The notes: a model not told the origin generated them from the letters alone. Shown: positions 24,277 to 34,118, counted from the first letter of the stretch. The stretch: 47,872 bases of DNA from Paenibacillus maysiensis (GCF_000520815.1 NZ_ASRY01000079.1:1-47872), one strand, 5' to 3'. Numbers and translations: made by a program.

Positions 24277-24385
24277 AAAAAATGTTTTACCACGATCATG
24301 GTAAACGAGCAGTGAAAAGGATAAAGAGGGTTGTAATTGCCTTCCATAAGGTCGTATGATGTTACAAAAAACAGGAGGCATGTAC

Positions 24386-24552
24386 ATGAAAGAAACGAAG
24401 GGCAAGAAATGGGTAGGCTATGTGCGCATCTCCTCAACAGTCAGATGGAGAATACATCAATCCGTGAACAGGTAAGACATATTGAAGCCTTTTGCGTGAG
24501 TCAGGGCTTGGCAACTGGCAGCGATCTTCAAGGATGAAGGCATCAACTGGAT
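24386..24552 (+). pseudogene. Serine recombinase (resolvase) N-terminal remnant
   Basis: ATG 24386 with AGGAGG seven bases upstream begins MKETKGKKWVGYVRISS; GYVRISS carries the catalytic-Ser context of serine recombinases. A frameshift follows, then ENTSIREQVRHIEAFCVSQGL, then another before IFKDEGI, all in the order seen at the start of large serine recombinases. Nothing further of the protein remains. The ribosome site is intact, so a short peptide could be made. Confidence 0.75.
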
Positions 24553-24720
24553 ACGGTCGTTTCTGGACGTGGAAAAAGCAAGGGGCTGCGTAGCCACGTT
24601 CATTGAACGCAAGACAGACCACGAAAATGTTCGGGCTGGAAAACGGCTCACGAATCCTTTTCAGAGGAACTGTCGCAATTGGCTTGACAATCCGTCATAA
24701 ACATCTAAACATCTAACCAT

Positions 24721-24828
24721 GTCAGCATCACAGCTCATGAACATGGGGGACACTTCATCCCTTGGGAGATTCCGGACAAGTGGGTCAAAGATCTGCGCCG
24801 AACTTTCCATAGCATGCCGTATCGCTGA
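24721..24828 (+). pseudogene. Epoxide-hydrolase/alpha-beta-hydrolase C-terminal remnant
   Basis: One frame gives ITAHEHGGHFIPWEIP followed by DKWVKDLRRTFHSMPYR and a stop. HxxGGHFxxWExPxxW is the end of epoxide-hydrolase-type alpha/beta hydrolases, including the catalytic His. Everything upstream is lost. Confidence 0.7.
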
Positions 24829-24902
24829 CCCAGCGGGTTCAATTCTGAATGGCTACAGAGAGTTTGAAATGCACAGGAGCCTCCAGCTTCTATAGAAGCA
24901 GT

Positions 24903-24931
24903 AAAGCCGCCCAATCCAGTTGGGCGGCTTT
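24903..24931 (-). terminator. Terminator of the amino-acid permease gene
   Basis: AAAGCCGCCCA (24903-24913) pairs with TGGGCGGCTTT (24921-24931). It lies 21 bp beyond the permease stop on the minus strand. Confidence 0.75.
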
Positions 24932-24952
24932 ACTCTACAACAAATTTATATG

Positions 24953-26314
24953 TTACTGTCCGTTCGAGCTCCAGCTTCTTTTCTTGAGCAGATAGATTGC
25001 AGCTACCAGGATGAACCACACCGGTGTCACAAATAGCGCCACTCTCGTATCCTCGGCCAATGCCAGGATAACCAGAACGAAGACGAGAAAAGCCAGCACA
25101 ATATAGTTGGACAGTGGGTACAGCGGCAGCTTGAATGTGTTGCGGCTGGCCAGCTCCGGCCGTGTGCGACGATATCTCAGATGGCTGATGATGGTGATTC
25201 CCCAGACAAAGATAAAGCAAACGGTCGACACACTCGTAATCAGGGTAAATACCCCCTCGGGCATCACATAGTTCAGGATAATCGCGATCAGAATGACGAT
25301 ACTGGAGAACAGCAACGCATTGGACGGAACCTTCCTGCTGTTCAGCCGGCCCAACGAACTGGGAGCGTTGCTATCCTTGGCCATGGAGAACACCATCCGA
25401 CTTGTACTAAAAATAGCACTATTGCAGGCTGAAGCCGCAGAGGTCAGCACAACAAAGTTGACAATCCCTCCTGCTGCGGCAATACCAATGGCTGTAAATA
25501 CCTGTACAAACGGACTTTCACCCGGTACAATCTCGTTCCACGGATAAATACTCATGATGATCAGCAGTGCGCCGACATAGAAGAGCAGGATACGGATTGG
25601 GATATTATTGATAGCCTTCGGAATGACCTTCTCGGGGTCCTTGGTTTCCCCTGCCGTCAGTCCAACAAGCTCCATACCTACGAAGGCGAAAACCACCATT
25701 TGAAAAGAAAGCAGAAAACCATGAACCCCATTCGGGAACATTCCGCCATGATTCCAGAGATTGGTGAAGGTCGAAGGTCCCTTGGTGGTGGAGAAGCCTT
25801 TGACAATCATAAATAATCCGACGACAATCAGAGCCAGAATCGCCAATACCTTAATCAGGGCAAACCAAAATTCCATCTCCCCGAACAGCTTAACCGTTGC
25901 CAGGTTCATAAGGAGCAGAATCACAAGGGCGATTAACCCCGGCATCCACTGAGGAACCTGCGGGAGCCAATATTGAGTATACAGCCCGACTGCCGTCAGA
26001 TCCGCCATCGCAATCGAAATCCAACAGAACCAGTAGGTCCAACCCGTAATAAAAGCGGCCATATTCCCCAGATAATCTCTTACAAAATCAACAAACGAAT
26101 GATACTCCAAATTACTGAGCAACAGCTCTCCCAATGCACGCATTAGCAGGAACAGAACCATACCTGTAATGATGTAGGCGATCAGGATAGACGGACCTGC
26201 CAGATGGATCGACTTTCCTGCCCCGAGGAACAAGCCAGTACCAATCGCACCTCCGATGGCCATCAGCTGTACATGCCTGTTTTTTAACCCCCGTGTTAAC
26301 TTTTCTCCCTGCAT
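24953..26314 (-). CDS. APC-superfamily amino-acid permease (AAT family)
   Basis: A 453-residue protein with twelve membrane helices. The N-terminus LTRGLKNRHVQLMAIGGAIGTGLFLGAGKSIHLAGPSILIAY is the amino-acid transporter (AAT) signature, and EYHSFVDFVRDYLGNMAAFITGWTYWFCW is typical of the CycA/AapA/AnsP/LysP group. The closest known substrates are D-Ala, D-Ser, Gly, Asn or His; which one is not decidable. It is proton-coupled uptake. Single gene. Confidence 0.93.
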   Translation of the reverse strand: MQGEKLTRGLKNRHVQLMAIGGAIGTGLFLGAGKSIHLAGPSILIAYIITGMVLFLLMRALGELLLSNLEYHSFVDFVRDYLGNMAAFITGWTYWFCWISIAMADLTAVGLYTQYWLPQVPQWMPGLIALVILLLMNLATVKLFGEMEFWFALIKVLAILALIVVGLFMIVKGFSTTKGPSTFTNLWNHGGMFPNGVHGFLLSFQMVVFAFVGMELVGLTAGETKDPEKVIPKAINNIPIRILLFYVGALLIIMSIYPWNEIVPGESPFVQVFTAIGIAAAGGIVNFVVLTSAASACNSAIFSTSRMVFSMAKDSNAPSSLGRLNSRKVPSNALLFSSIVILIAIILNYVMPEGVFTLITSVSTVCFIFVWGITIISHLRYRRTRPELASRNTFKLPLYPLSNYIVLAFLVFVLVILALAEDTRVALFVTPVWFILVAAIYLLKKRSWSSNGQ

Positions 26315-26437
26315 GGTATCTCACCGCTCTCTTTCTGTAAATATTCTCTATGGACTGAAAATTTTTATACCTTTCATATTATAATAATTTGACCAGAATA
26401 CCTATGCTTAAATTGAAATTTTTTAGTTCATACAAAA

Positions 26438-26466
26438 AAGCCCGCCTTTCATGGTTGGACGGGCTT
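26438..26466 (-). terminator. Terminator overlapping the BAAT-family gene end
   Basis: AAGCCCG (26438-26444) pairs with CGGGCTT (26460-26466), with inner CC/GG pairs; on the minus strand it is followed by TTTTTT. The stop codon (26449-26451) lies within the hairpin. Confidence 0.8.
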
Positions 26467-27735
26467 CATAAAAAATTCTATTGTTTTCTGCCAAGAATCT
26501 GATTGACCATAAGAATTCCCTTTTAATGTACCACCGCAAGTGAAAACGCCTAAATCCATTTTTACGTTCAATGTTTCACTTAAAGGTACAACATACGGTA
26601 TTGGTATAGAGTGACCTAAATCTTTATACGCTAAAAAATTGTAGGCATATTTATAATTGTGTTTTGTCAAAGTGTCCATCACTTCAACACATGCATCATA
26701 AGTATTCCATACATTATCTTCCATACCTGCAATTAATAATATATCTGCATTTGCATTCTCTATTTTTATTCGAGCATCTTCTTTATTTTTTGCTGCTTCT
26801 ACACTCTTTTTATATGTAGTAGTAAGTCCAAAAGGTGTATTCTTTTCTAAGCAACTACGTTGATGCTCATAAAAAATGTCATTATCAACGGGTATAAATG
26901 GCAGTGATTTTCCTTCATATGACCATGATGAAACATTTTTGCCACTCATAAGGCCATCTAGCGCTTGGAAACAATATGCATGAGGTGCTGAAACTGCTAC
27001 CTTAGAAATGACATTGTATTTTGAAGCCAGAAGTAACGCCAATTCTCCACCTTTAGATGTACCATGTAAGTATATTTCACATGCATGTGTTAATGGATTT
27101 TTTTGAAGCCAGGAAAATACCGTTTCAAAATATTCAAGAGGAATTTCCTCAAGCTTTTTCGGTAGTCCTTCTTCATTAAAGTATCCAACGGTTAAGACAT
27201 TAAACCCTCTAGATGCCAATGGTCCTGACAGAAGAGAAAGACCACTTCGTTCACCATCAGCTCCACCCAATACGACAATCGTTTTATTATTTGAGTGTTC
27301 AGAGTAAAATAACTCTCCCATAAATTCATCAGTAATCTGTTGTCTTTTCACCTCAGGTAACTTGAACATACGCTCTAGTCTTACACATTCTCGGTGTTGT
27401 CCGCATTCACATACTATATCAATAAATACACTAGGATCTATTGATATATTAAGAGCGATATTCCCTCCCTCACTACTAATCTTTTGTAAAGATACAATAA
27501 GCCCCATACTATCTATATAGTCGTAAGTTCCAGAATCAGGTTTGTGCTTTGATAAATCAACATTACCGTTTGAATCTGCAGTAAACCAAGCGAATGATTC
27601 ATATTTTTCACGTATTGCCCACGGAAAATGCATGGATGCAGTTATTTTAAGCTTTTCTCCTGGCGTTAACTCTGTGACGTAAATATTAATTTTTTCGTCA
27701 ATAAGCGCAACTCTTGGTTCTGTTTGTAACTTCAT
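26449..27735 (-). CDS. Acyl-CoA thioesterase / BAAT-family protein
   Basis: A 428-residue protein with GGGAGG before ATG. The N-terminal immunoglobulin-like domain (about 1-130) is the acyl-CoA thioester hydrolase/BAAT N domain. The C-terminal alpha/beta hydrolase has nucleophile S227 in HGTSKGGELALLLAS, Asp in LIAGMEDNVWN and His in KDLGHSIPIPY, the Ser-Asp-His triad of thioesterases (acyltransferases of the family have Cys). It probably hydrolyses an acyl-CoA or other activated ester; the substrate is unknown. Bacterial members commonly sit next to drug or fatty-acid regulators. It forms an operon with the MarR regulator 21 bp upstream. Confidence 0.88.
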   Translation of the reverse strand: MKLQTEPRVALIDEKINIYVTELTPGEKLKITASMHFPWAIREKYESFAWFTADSNGNVDLSKHKPDSGTYDYIDSMGLIVSLQKISSEGGNIALNISIDPSVFIDIVCECGQHRECVRLERMFKLPEVKRQQITDEFMGELFYSEHSNNKTIVVLGGADGERSGLSLLSGPLASRGFNVLTVGYFNEEGLPKKLEEIPLEYFETVFSWLQKNPLTHACEIYLHGTSKGGELALLLASKYNVISKVAVSAPHAYCFQALDGLMSGKNVSSWSYEGKSLPFIPVDNDIFYEHQRSCLEKNTPFGLTTTYKKSVEAAKNKEDARIKIENANADILLIAGMEDNVWNTYDACVEVMDTLTKHNYKYAYNFLAYKDLGHSIPIPYVVPLSETLNVKMDLGVFTCGGTLKGNSYGQSDSWQKTIEFFMKPVQP

Positions 27736-27756
27736 ATCCCAAAACCTCCCTATATT

Positions 27757-28332
27757 TCAATCTTCACCATTTAAAAAATGCTTTCGTCGTAAAACAAAAC
27801 TATCCAAAGCTCGACTTTGTGCCTCTTGAAACCCTTCTAAATCTTCAAATTTATAATTTACATCCTCTTCAAAACCAACCTGTTTTTTGACGTCGATACC
27901 ATATATTTTTTTTAATAAACTCCATAATGTTTCTAATTCTTCCGTTGTGAAATCCTTGAAAATATCTGCCATCAGGCGTACTGCTTTCTCACCACATTCT
28001 AGCATCACCTTTTTTCCTGATTCTGTAATTGTGATGTTAATAGCACGTTTATCGCGTGTGCTTGGTGTCGTAACAAGGTATCCTTTATTCTCCAGATTGA
28101 CTATCAGCTTTTTTGCACTTTGTTTGCTGGTTTCTAACTTTCTCGCAATATTAATAAGTGTTGTTTCATCCTCTGGTAAATGGGCTATTGCAAGCATGAT
28201 CATGTACTGTCGTGATGTTAATTTCTCAAAATAGTTATCGCCTTGTATTTGCAGCTTATTAGTAACGGTAAAAAAAGTAGCGTAAGTCTGCTGCATTAAA
28301 TATAACTCTCTAAGCGCCTTATAATACTCCAT
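27757..28332 (-). CDS. MarR-family regulator
   Basis: A 191-residue protein with GAGGATG before ATG. The winged helix at about 35-110 (LTSRQYMIMLAIAHL, then INIARKLETSKQSAKKLIVNLENKGYLVTTPSTRDKRAINITITESG) includes the DxR wing loop (TRDKR). It is longer than typical MarR (about 145) because of a C-terminal helical extension. It heads the BAAT operon and almost certainly represses it through the twin palindromes at 28352 and 28397. Confidence 0.92.
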   Translation of the reverse strand: MEYYKALRELYLMQQTYATFFTVTNKLQIQGDNYFEKLTSRQYMIMLAIAHLPEDETTLINIARKLETSKQSAKKLIVNLENKGYLVTTPSTRDKRAINITITESGKKVMLECGEKAVRLMADIFKDFTTEELETLWSLLKKIYGIDVKKQVGFEEDVNYKFEDLEGFQEAQSRALDSFVLRRKHFLNGED

Positions 28333-28351
28333 AGGGACATCCTCTCTTTCT

Positions 28352-28417
28352 TATTGTCAACATGGTGACTATTTCTACGATAACAGGCACAATTATTATT
28401 GTCAACATGGTGACTAT
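28352..28417. promoter_or_regulatory. Twin 21-bp MarR operators
   Basis: An identical 21-bp sequence occurs at 28352-28372 and 28397-28417, with the palindromic core GTCAACATGGTGAC. The distal copy covers the -35 of the MarR promoter and the proximal copy the start region. Centre spacing is 45 bp, about four helical turns, so dimers could interact. Confidence 0.75.
28377..28405 (-). promoter_or_regulatory. Promoter of the MarR-BAAT operon
   Basis: On the minus strand, TTGACA (28405-28400), a 17-bp spacer and TATCGT (28382-28377). It is embedded between the two operators. Confidence 0.7.
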
Positions 28418-28565
28418 AATATTTGTTACCACCTCGCATTCCAGAGCGAATTCAATTCTTTTGAGTCAATTTGACCTTTATTTGGAGTTAGGCAGGTGCT
28501 TACAAGAGGATAAATTAATCAGCGAAAAGATCCTCAGATCATTTACGAATCGGCGCGGCAAGGTC

Positions 28566-28579
28566 TATACTGTAGTATA
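28566..28579. promoter_or_regulatory. Palindrome over the -10 of the BASS-family gene
   Basis: TATACTGTAGTATA is a perfect inverted repeat around GT; its left arm TATACT is also a plausible -10, with TTTACG 18 bp upstream. It ends 16 bp before the ATG. Confidence 0.4.
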
Positions 28580-28595
28580 AAAAAGGAAGTTATGT

Positions 28596-29561
28596 ATGTT
28601 CAGAACGTTGAATCGGAGACTAAATGCAGCTATGCCGCTGATCACGCCCATCAGCATTCTAATCGGCGTCCTGATCGGTACGCCGTTGTCGGAATACACC
28701 GGATTCTCTCCCTGGCTGTTTGCATTTATGACCTTTGCGGGCAGTATCAGCATGGGTTTCAAAGATTTTGTCCATGTGATAAAGCATCCCGGCCCGCTGA
28801 TTGCCTGCCTGTTTATTCTTCACTTGGCTATGCCGCTGCTCGCGATGATGCTCGGACACTTGGCTTTCGCCGCCGATCCTTATACGGTTACCGGGCTTAT
28901 TCTTGGTGCGGCCATCCCTACAGGCATTTCCAGCTTCGTGTGGGTCAACATCTACAAAGGGAATACGGCGTTGACGCTAGCCATCATTCTGATCGATACG
29001 ATTTTGGCCCCATTCGCCGTGCCCGGCATTATGTCCCTGCTGGTCGGAGCGGATGTGCAGCTTGATACTTGGGCAATGATGCAGAGCCTGTTCTGGATGA
29101 TTGTCGTTCCTTCGTTAATCGGCATGGTATTGAACGAATGGACCAAAGGGAAGATCAAGCAGGTATGGGGACCTCGGCTGGGCCCGTTCTCCAAGCTGGC
29201 TATGGCTCTGGTCGTGATGATTAACGGATCTGTAATCGCGCCCTATCTGGTCGATTTTAATCTAAAACTCGTCGGGGTATGCCTGTCGATCATCGGTCTT
29301 GCCTCCACTGGATATGTGATCGGTTACCTGATTTCCATGCTGATGAAGTGGAACGATGCCGACCGTACGGCGCTTGTCTTTAACGGCGGCATGCGCAATA
29401 TCAGCGCAGGAGCCGTGCTTGCTATCACCTACTTCCCAGCTCCGGTAGCGCTGCCTGTGGTGCTCGGAATGATTTTCCAACAATCCACCGCGTCTCTGGT
29501 CGGATTTCTGTTGAGCCGCCATGACCGAGGCAAGGCCAAGGAGCGGCGAATCGCCGCCTAG
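28596..29561 (+). CDS. Bile acid:sodium symporter (BASS) family transporter
   Basis: A 321-residue protein with about nine to ten membrane helices and AAGGAAG before ATG. Family signatures include FMTFAGSISMGFKDF, GAAIPTGISSFVWVNIYKGNTALTLAIILIDTILAP and the C-terminal DRTALVFNGGMRNISAG. Bacterial BASS proteins move sodium with organic anions (pantoate, pyruvate, bile acids, others); the name does not imply bile acids here. It is divergent from the MarR-BAAT operon and shares the intergenic region with it. Confidence 0.88.
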   Translation: MFRTLNRRLNAAMPLITPISILIGVLIGTPLSEYTGFSPWLFAFMTFAGSISMGFKDFVHVIKHPGPLIACLFILHLAMPLLAMMLGHLAFAADPYTVTGLILGAAIPTGISSFVWVNIYKGNTALTLAIILIDTILAPFAVPGIMSLLVGADVQLDTWAMMQSLFWMIVVPSLIGMVLNEWTKGKIKQVWGPRLGPFSKLAMALVVMINGSVIAPYLVDFNLKLVGVCLSIIGLASTGYVIGYLISMLMKWNDADRTALVFNGGMRNISAGAVLAITYFPAPVALPVVLGMIFQQSTASLVGFLLSRHDRGKAKERRIAA

Positions 29562-29660
29562 ACCTACTCAATGGGAAAGTATTTTTGATATTTGGACAAT
29601 AGGATCATTTTTGAGTTTGATCTTGCCGCTCCTTCATATTCACAACGGCTTGCCGAAGCT

Positions 29661-30980
29661 TTAATAAATTTTTCTCCTGCCAGAAGAAAGATATCCGAGC
29701 TCTTCCCGGTATTTGGCCACTGTTCTGCGTGACAGCTCCAGCCCTTCCTTTGCCAGCAGTTCTGTGATTGCCTGATCCGAAAACGGTTTTTGCTTCTCTT
29801 CGTCGTCGATGATCTGCTTAATACGCATTTTTGCGCTCTCCGATGAAGTGGCATCTCCGTCTTTCGACACTAGGGCGGAGGTGAAAAAATATTTGAGCTC
29901 GAACATTCCACGGGGCGTCTGCATGTATTTATTACTGACCGCCCGGCTGATCGTAGACTCATGCAAGCCGGTTATTTCAGCAATCTCCTTTTGGGTCATC
30001 GGTTTGAGATAATGAATGCCGTGCTCGAAAAATTCCCGTTGTCTATCAACAATGGCTTGGGCTACACGCATCAGGGTCAGGCGGCGCTGCTCAAGGCTAT
30101 GAATAAGCCATAATACCGTATTCATCTTCTCACGAAGAAACTGCTTCTCTTCCCCCATTGCCTGTTCCCGGAGCATACGCTGGTAAAAAGGATTAATCTC
30201 GACGCGTGGGACTGTGATATCATTAATTGTCACAAGGTAGTCGTTCTTGGATTTTTCTACCGAGATATCTGCTATATGATACTGGTGTTCATATTGGGCA
30301 AATGCCGCTCCCGGACAAGGATTCAACTTGCGTATCTGGTCGGTAAATTGCTGTACCTCGCGAATGTTGATACCCAGAGCATTCGCAATTTTTTGTATGC
30401 GGTTACATGAGAGATTGACCATGTGATGTCGCACGATCTCTTCCAGGTAAACATCAACATGACCGGCATATCGCAGTTGCAAAAGAAGACATTCCTCCAG
30501 GCTGCGGGCGGCGATTCCTGCCGGTTCAAAGCCTTGGATCAGGGCGAGTATATTTTCAACCTCTTCGGTGGGGACGTCAAGTATTTCGGCAACTGTATTT
30601 ACCTCCAGCTCGAGGTAGCCTTTCTCATTTAAATTCCCAATAAGAAACATTGCAATCATCTGCTGTAGCTTTGATAGCCCGCGGACCAGCCCAAGTTGTG
30701 CTTTGAGATGTCCAAATAAATTATCTGCAGGGTTAGAGACAAAATCCAAAAGATCTACCGGATTATCGCTTTTTCGTGGTGAATATTCTTCCTCTTTACT
30801 TATTCTTTCGATGGACATGTCGATCTCTGTCAAATCAATAATCGGATTTTCATTCGCTTGCTCATGAAGATAGGACATTAGATCGACTGAAGAATATTGA
30901 AGGATCGTGATGGCTTGTCGTAATTCAGGAGTCATAGCCAGCCTGAATGCTTGCTCTTGCTGTAATCCGTATCGTATCAT
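29661..30980 (-). CDS. rpoN: RNA polymerase sigma-54 factor
   Basis: A 439-residue protein with AAGGAGATGAG upstream. Region I at the N-terminus is Gln/Leu rich (LQQEQAFRLAMTPELRQAITILQYSS). The core-binding domain, the DNA-binding HTH (KEIAEITGLHESTISRAVSNKYMQTPRGMFELKYFF) and the RpoN box (SRRTVAKYREELGY) near the C-terminus are intact. Sigma-54 recognises -24/-12 promoters and needs an enhancer-binding ATPase, here LevR, encoded divergently 230 bp away. Length is normal for Firmicutes. Confidence 0.97.
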   Translation of the reverse strand: MIRYGLQQEQAFRLAMTPELRQAITILQYSSVDLMSYLHEQANENPIIDLTEIDMSIERISKEEEYSPRKSDNPVDLLDFVSNPADNLFGHLKAQLGLVRGLSKLQQMIAMFLIGNLNEKGYLELEVNTVAEILDVPTEEVENILALIQGFEPAGIAARSLEECLLLQLRYAGHVDVYLEEIVRHHMVNLSCNRIQKIANALGINIREVQQFTDQIRKLNPCPGAAFAQYEHQYHIADISVEKSKNDYLVTINDITVPRVEINPFYQRMLREQAMGEEKQFLREKMNTVLWLIHSLEQRRLTLMRVAQAIVDRQREFFEHGIHYLKPMTQKEIAEITGLHESTISRAVSNKYMQTPRGMFELKYFFTSALVSKDGDATSSESAKMRIKQIIDDEEKQKPFSDQAITELLAKEGLELSRRTVAKYREELGYLSSGRRKIY

Positions 30981-31029
30981 TTTATCTCATCTCCTTGCGG
31001 GGCAACAACTTATTTGTTAAGTTTATACA

Positions 31030-31058
31030 ATTATACTGCAACCTTTGATCTTAGAAAA
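31030..31058 (-). promoter_or_regulatory. Weak candidate rpoN promoter
   Basis: On the minus strand a perfect TATAAT at 31035-31030 with a poor -35 (TTTTCT) 17 bp upstream. The rest of the 230-bp rpoN-levR gap is AT-rich; I see no clear levR promoter beyond TATACT at 31170-31175. Confidence 0.4.
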
Positions 31059-31210
31059 TAAGTGAATTGAGTGGGTTGAGTATGAATTTTGGATAGATCT
31101 AATGAAGGGTATCACATTACTGATTATCTTGTCAGTTGCTTTTTTTGTAGAGGATTACTTCTTTTTTTATATACTAATTAAATGAGAACTCGTCAGGCTG
31201 GGGGAATACT

Positions 31211-34003
31211 GTGAAACGAATTGATGAGATTTTAGAGTATATTGCCAAAGGCACAAAGAAACTGTCGGTAGAGGCTTTGCTGGATGGCGATGGAATTACG
31301 GCTGCGGAAATAGCCGATCGTCAGAATATGCTAAGAAATAATGTAAGCAAGGAGCTTAATAGCCTACTTCGTGCTGACTTGATTATTAAAATCAAGGGAA
31401 GACCCGTCAAGTTTTTGCACAAGCAGGTAATCGAGGAGATTTTTACGGTTCAGCTTAAAGAGAGACAAATCCAAGTAAACAGCATTAATGAAATATTGCT
31501 GTCTGGAGAGCAAGTCGATCCGTTTCACGCCTTAATCGGTTTCATGGGCAGTATGAGAAATCAGGTTGAGCAGGGAAAAGCGGCAATATTATACCCGCCG
31601 AAGGGCCTGCATACGCTGATTGTGGGGCAGACTGGCGTAGGAAAAACGATGTTTGCCAGATTAATGTATAATTATGGAAAATATATGAAGCGGTTTTCGG
31701 AGCAAGCACCATTTATCGTATTTAACTGCGCCGATTATTACAATAACCCTCAACTGCTACTTTCCCATATTTTTGGACATGTGAAAGGGGCGTTTACCGG
31801 GGCAGATCGGGAAAAAGAGGGACTGGTCGAGAAAGCTGATGGAGGCATCCTGTTTTTGGATGAGGTTCATCGGCTGCCTCCAGAAGGCCAAGAGATGATT
31901 TTTTATTTTATGGACACGAACAGTTACAACAAATTGGGCGAGTCGGAGCGTAAGCGGGATGCGAATGTGCTGCTCATCGGCGCTACGACAGAAGATCCTA
32001 GTTCTTCCATGCTCAAAACCTTTATCAGACGGATACCGATTACAATTAACATTCCTTCCCTGCAAGAACGAGCAGTTGAGGAGCGGTTTTTGATCCTAAA
32101 GCATCTCTTCGCAAACGAGGCCCATCGTGTTAACAAGCCCATTCGGGTCGAATTGGAAACTGTAAAAGCACTGATCGGCAGTGTGACCTATGGCAATATC
32201 GGCCAGTTAAAATCGAACATTCAGCTTGTGTGTGCCAAAGGATTTTTGAACAGCATACATGAAAATAAGGAAGAAATTGAACTTGATTTTAAAATTTTGC
32301 CTGGAAATATCAAGGAAGGCCTATTTAATATGGGGAAAAACCGTAAGGAGATTGCCGAAATGGAAATGGTCAACTCCTCGCTGTATATTACTCCTGAGGG
32401 AAGCAAAGGAATGAATGAAGCTGATGCTTCTGAACTGCCGTTTAATCTGTACAAATTGATTGAAGACAAAATAGGTATGCTGAAGGAAGAAGGACTCGAC
32501 GACAGCTTTATCAATAAGTTTATTACTACAGATGTCAATATTCATATCAAAAGCTTCTATAACCGATTTTATAACATCAAAGGGGGACGGGAACGAATCC
32601 TTAAAATCGTGGGCAGAAATATCCTGGAGTTCGCTGAACAGGTGCAGGAGATGGCTCAAAAAGAACTGAACAGAAAGTACAGTGACAGGTTTGTTTATGC
32701 CTTCAGCCTTCATTTGAGTGCCTTTTTAAAGCGAATCCGAGAGAAGAAATACATCAGCAAACAAATCTATGATCCGATTAATGATCAGGATGAAGAATAC
32801 AGACTGGCACTGATTATCAAGGATTTGATCGAGTCCAAGTTCGAAGTCAGTGTACCCGATGCCGAGACTACCTATGTGGCGATTCTCCTGAAATCGGTGG
32901 AGGAGGAGCATCAAGGAAATGTGGGGATCATCGTAGCTGCACATGGCAACAGTACGGCGAGCAGTATCGTCGGCGTCGTCGATAGCCTGCTGGGAAGCTC
33001 GAATATTTGTGCAGTAGATATGCCTTTGGATGTTAGTCCCAGGGAAATTTTAGAGGTTATTATTGATAAAGTAAAGGACATTGACAATGGCAGAGGCGTA
33101 TTGCTGCTAGTTGATATGGGCTCCCTGCTCAACCTTGAAGGAACCATTATGGAACGTGTCGGGATCAAGGTGAAGACCATTGATATGGTATCAACTCCCC
33201 TTACGTTGGAGGCCGTGCGGAAGGCCAGTATTTTTGATATGAATATAGAGGAAATTTACCAATCCCTAAAGGATTTTCGTGGATATAACAATGGAAATGC
33301 CGAAGTAAAAGCGGAGAAGGTTAGTAATAAGGTGATCGTGACGGTTTGTTCTTCCGGCAAAGGCGCCGCAGTCAAGCTGAAGGAGTTTGTGGAGAAGGTC
33401 GTTTACGACTTAACAGAAGAGAAAATCGTCGTTGTACCGGCAAAAGTCAGGGAATTGGATAAAACGGTGAAAGATTTACGGGCCAAGCATACGATTCTTG
33501 CGGTGATTGGAGTTAAGCGGCCAAGCGAGCTGAATGTACCGTTTATTCCTTTGGAAAAACTGATCGAGGCAAGCGGTGAGCATGCATTAAGAGAACTGTT
33601 GCTGAACAATCAACTGCCTGTTATGCATGCTAACGAAAGCGTAGTTGTTAGAGAGCTATGTGAGAATACGCTAAAGGAGTTTATGACTTATTTGAATCCC
33701 TACAAAATTTTGGGGATCTTGATGAAATTTATCGAACAGCTGGAACAGGAATTGGAAGTCGATTTTCATTATGCAAAGAAAGTTCAACTTGCCGTTCATA
33801 CGGCTCATGCCATGGAACGAATGGTCATTGGAGAAGGGTTAGTATATCAGGGGGATGTACCCTTGCTTGATCAACGAATTCTCGATGCGGTGAACCGTTC
33901 CTGCAATATATTTGCTTCCAGTATGAACGTGAAGCTGACCAATGATGAAAAATATTATATTTGTGAAATCTTAAGCGAAGTATATAACTGCATCCCCGAG
34001 TAA
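31211..34003 (+). CDS. levR: LevR-type sigma-54 activator with PRD and PTS domains
   Basis: A 930-residue protein, GTG start with GGGGGAA upstream. Order: N-terminal HTH (about 20-75), AAA+ ATPase (about 115-350) with Walker A GQTGVGKT, sigma-54-contact loop GAFTGA near 195 and Walker [12 protein letters not shown]1 (about 430-535), EIIA-Man-like domain with H578 (AAHGNSTAS), EIIB-like domain (about 705-790, CSSGKGA) and PRD2 with H863 and H866. B. subtilis LevR has the same layout, with regulatory His near 585 and 869. Phosphorylation by PTS proteins should switch it according to sugar flux. It activates the PTS genes downstream. Confidence 0.95.
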   Translation: MKRIDEILEYIAKGTKKLSVEALLDGDGITAAEIADRQNMLRNNVSKELNSLLRADLIIKIKGRPVKFLHKQVIEEIFTVQLKERQIQVNSINEILLSGEQVDPFHALIGFMGSMRNQVEQGKAAILYPPKGLHTLIVGQTGVGKTMFARLMYNYGKYMKRFSEQAPFIVFNCADYYNNPQLLLSHIFGHVKGAFTGADREKEGLVEKADGGILFLDEVHRLPPEGQEMIFYFMDTNSYNKLGESERKRDANVLLIGATTEDPSSSMLKTFIRRIPITINIPSLQERAVEERFLILKHLFANEAHRVNKPIRVELETVKALIGSVTYGNIGQLKSNIQLVCAKGFLNSIHENKEEIELDFKILPGNIKEGLFNMGKNRKEIAEMEMVNSSLYITPEGSKGMNEADASELPFNLYKLIEDKIGMLKEEGLDDSFINKFITTDVNIHIKSFYNRFYNIKGGRERILKIVGRNILEFAEQVQEMAQKELNRKYSDRFVYAFSLHLSAFLKRIREKKYISKQIYDPINDQDEEYRLALIIKDLIESKFEVSVPDAETTYVAILLKSVEEEHQGNVGIIVAAHGNSTASSIVGVVDSLLGSSNICAVDMPLDVSPREILEVIIDKVKDIDNGRGVLLLVDMGSLLNLEGTIMERVGIKVKTIDMVSTPLTLEAVRKASIFDMNIEEIYQSLKDFRGYNNGNAEVKAEKVSNKVIVTVCSSGKGAAVKLKEFVEKVVYDLTEEKIVVVPAKVRELDKTVKDLRAKHTILAVIGVKRPSELNVPFIPLEKLIEASGEHALRELLLNNQLPVMHANESVVVRELCENTLKEFMTYLNPYKILGILMKFIEQLEQELEVDFHYAKKVQLAVHTAHAMERMVIGEGLVYQGDVPLLDQRILDAVNRSCNIFASSMNVKLTNDEKYYICEILSEVYNCIPE

Positions 34004-34015
34004 TGGCGTAAGTGT

Positions 34016-34029
34016 ATAAAACGCTTTCA
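34016..34029. promoter_or_regulatory. cre-like CcpA site upstream of the PTS promoter
   Basis: The minus-strand sequence TGAAAGCGTTTTAT matches the cre core TGNAARCGNWWN in 12 of 12 positions; the final CA is AT. It lies 120 bp upstream of the -24 element, just after levR. Confidence 0.5.
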
Positions 34030-34075
34030 GATGTGTATCAATAATGCGGATGTTGAAAATAAGCAGGTAGCGAGG

Positions 34076-34118
34076 AAAGACCAAATCCCCGGAACAGCCG
34101 AGGGATTTGGTCTTTTCT
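34076..34118 (+). terminator. Terminator of levR
   Basis: A perfect 14-bp stem (34076-34089 with 34102-34115), then T-rich sequence. It isolates levR from the PTS operon. Confidence 0.9.

Noticed and set aside
24386..24552. Functional serine recombinase marking an active integrative element
   Set aside because: Two frameshifts within the first 60 codons and no remaining catalytic domain.
26449..29561. True bile-acid metabolism locus
   Set aside because: The family names are historical; serine nucleophile and soil-type genome context give no support for bile acids.
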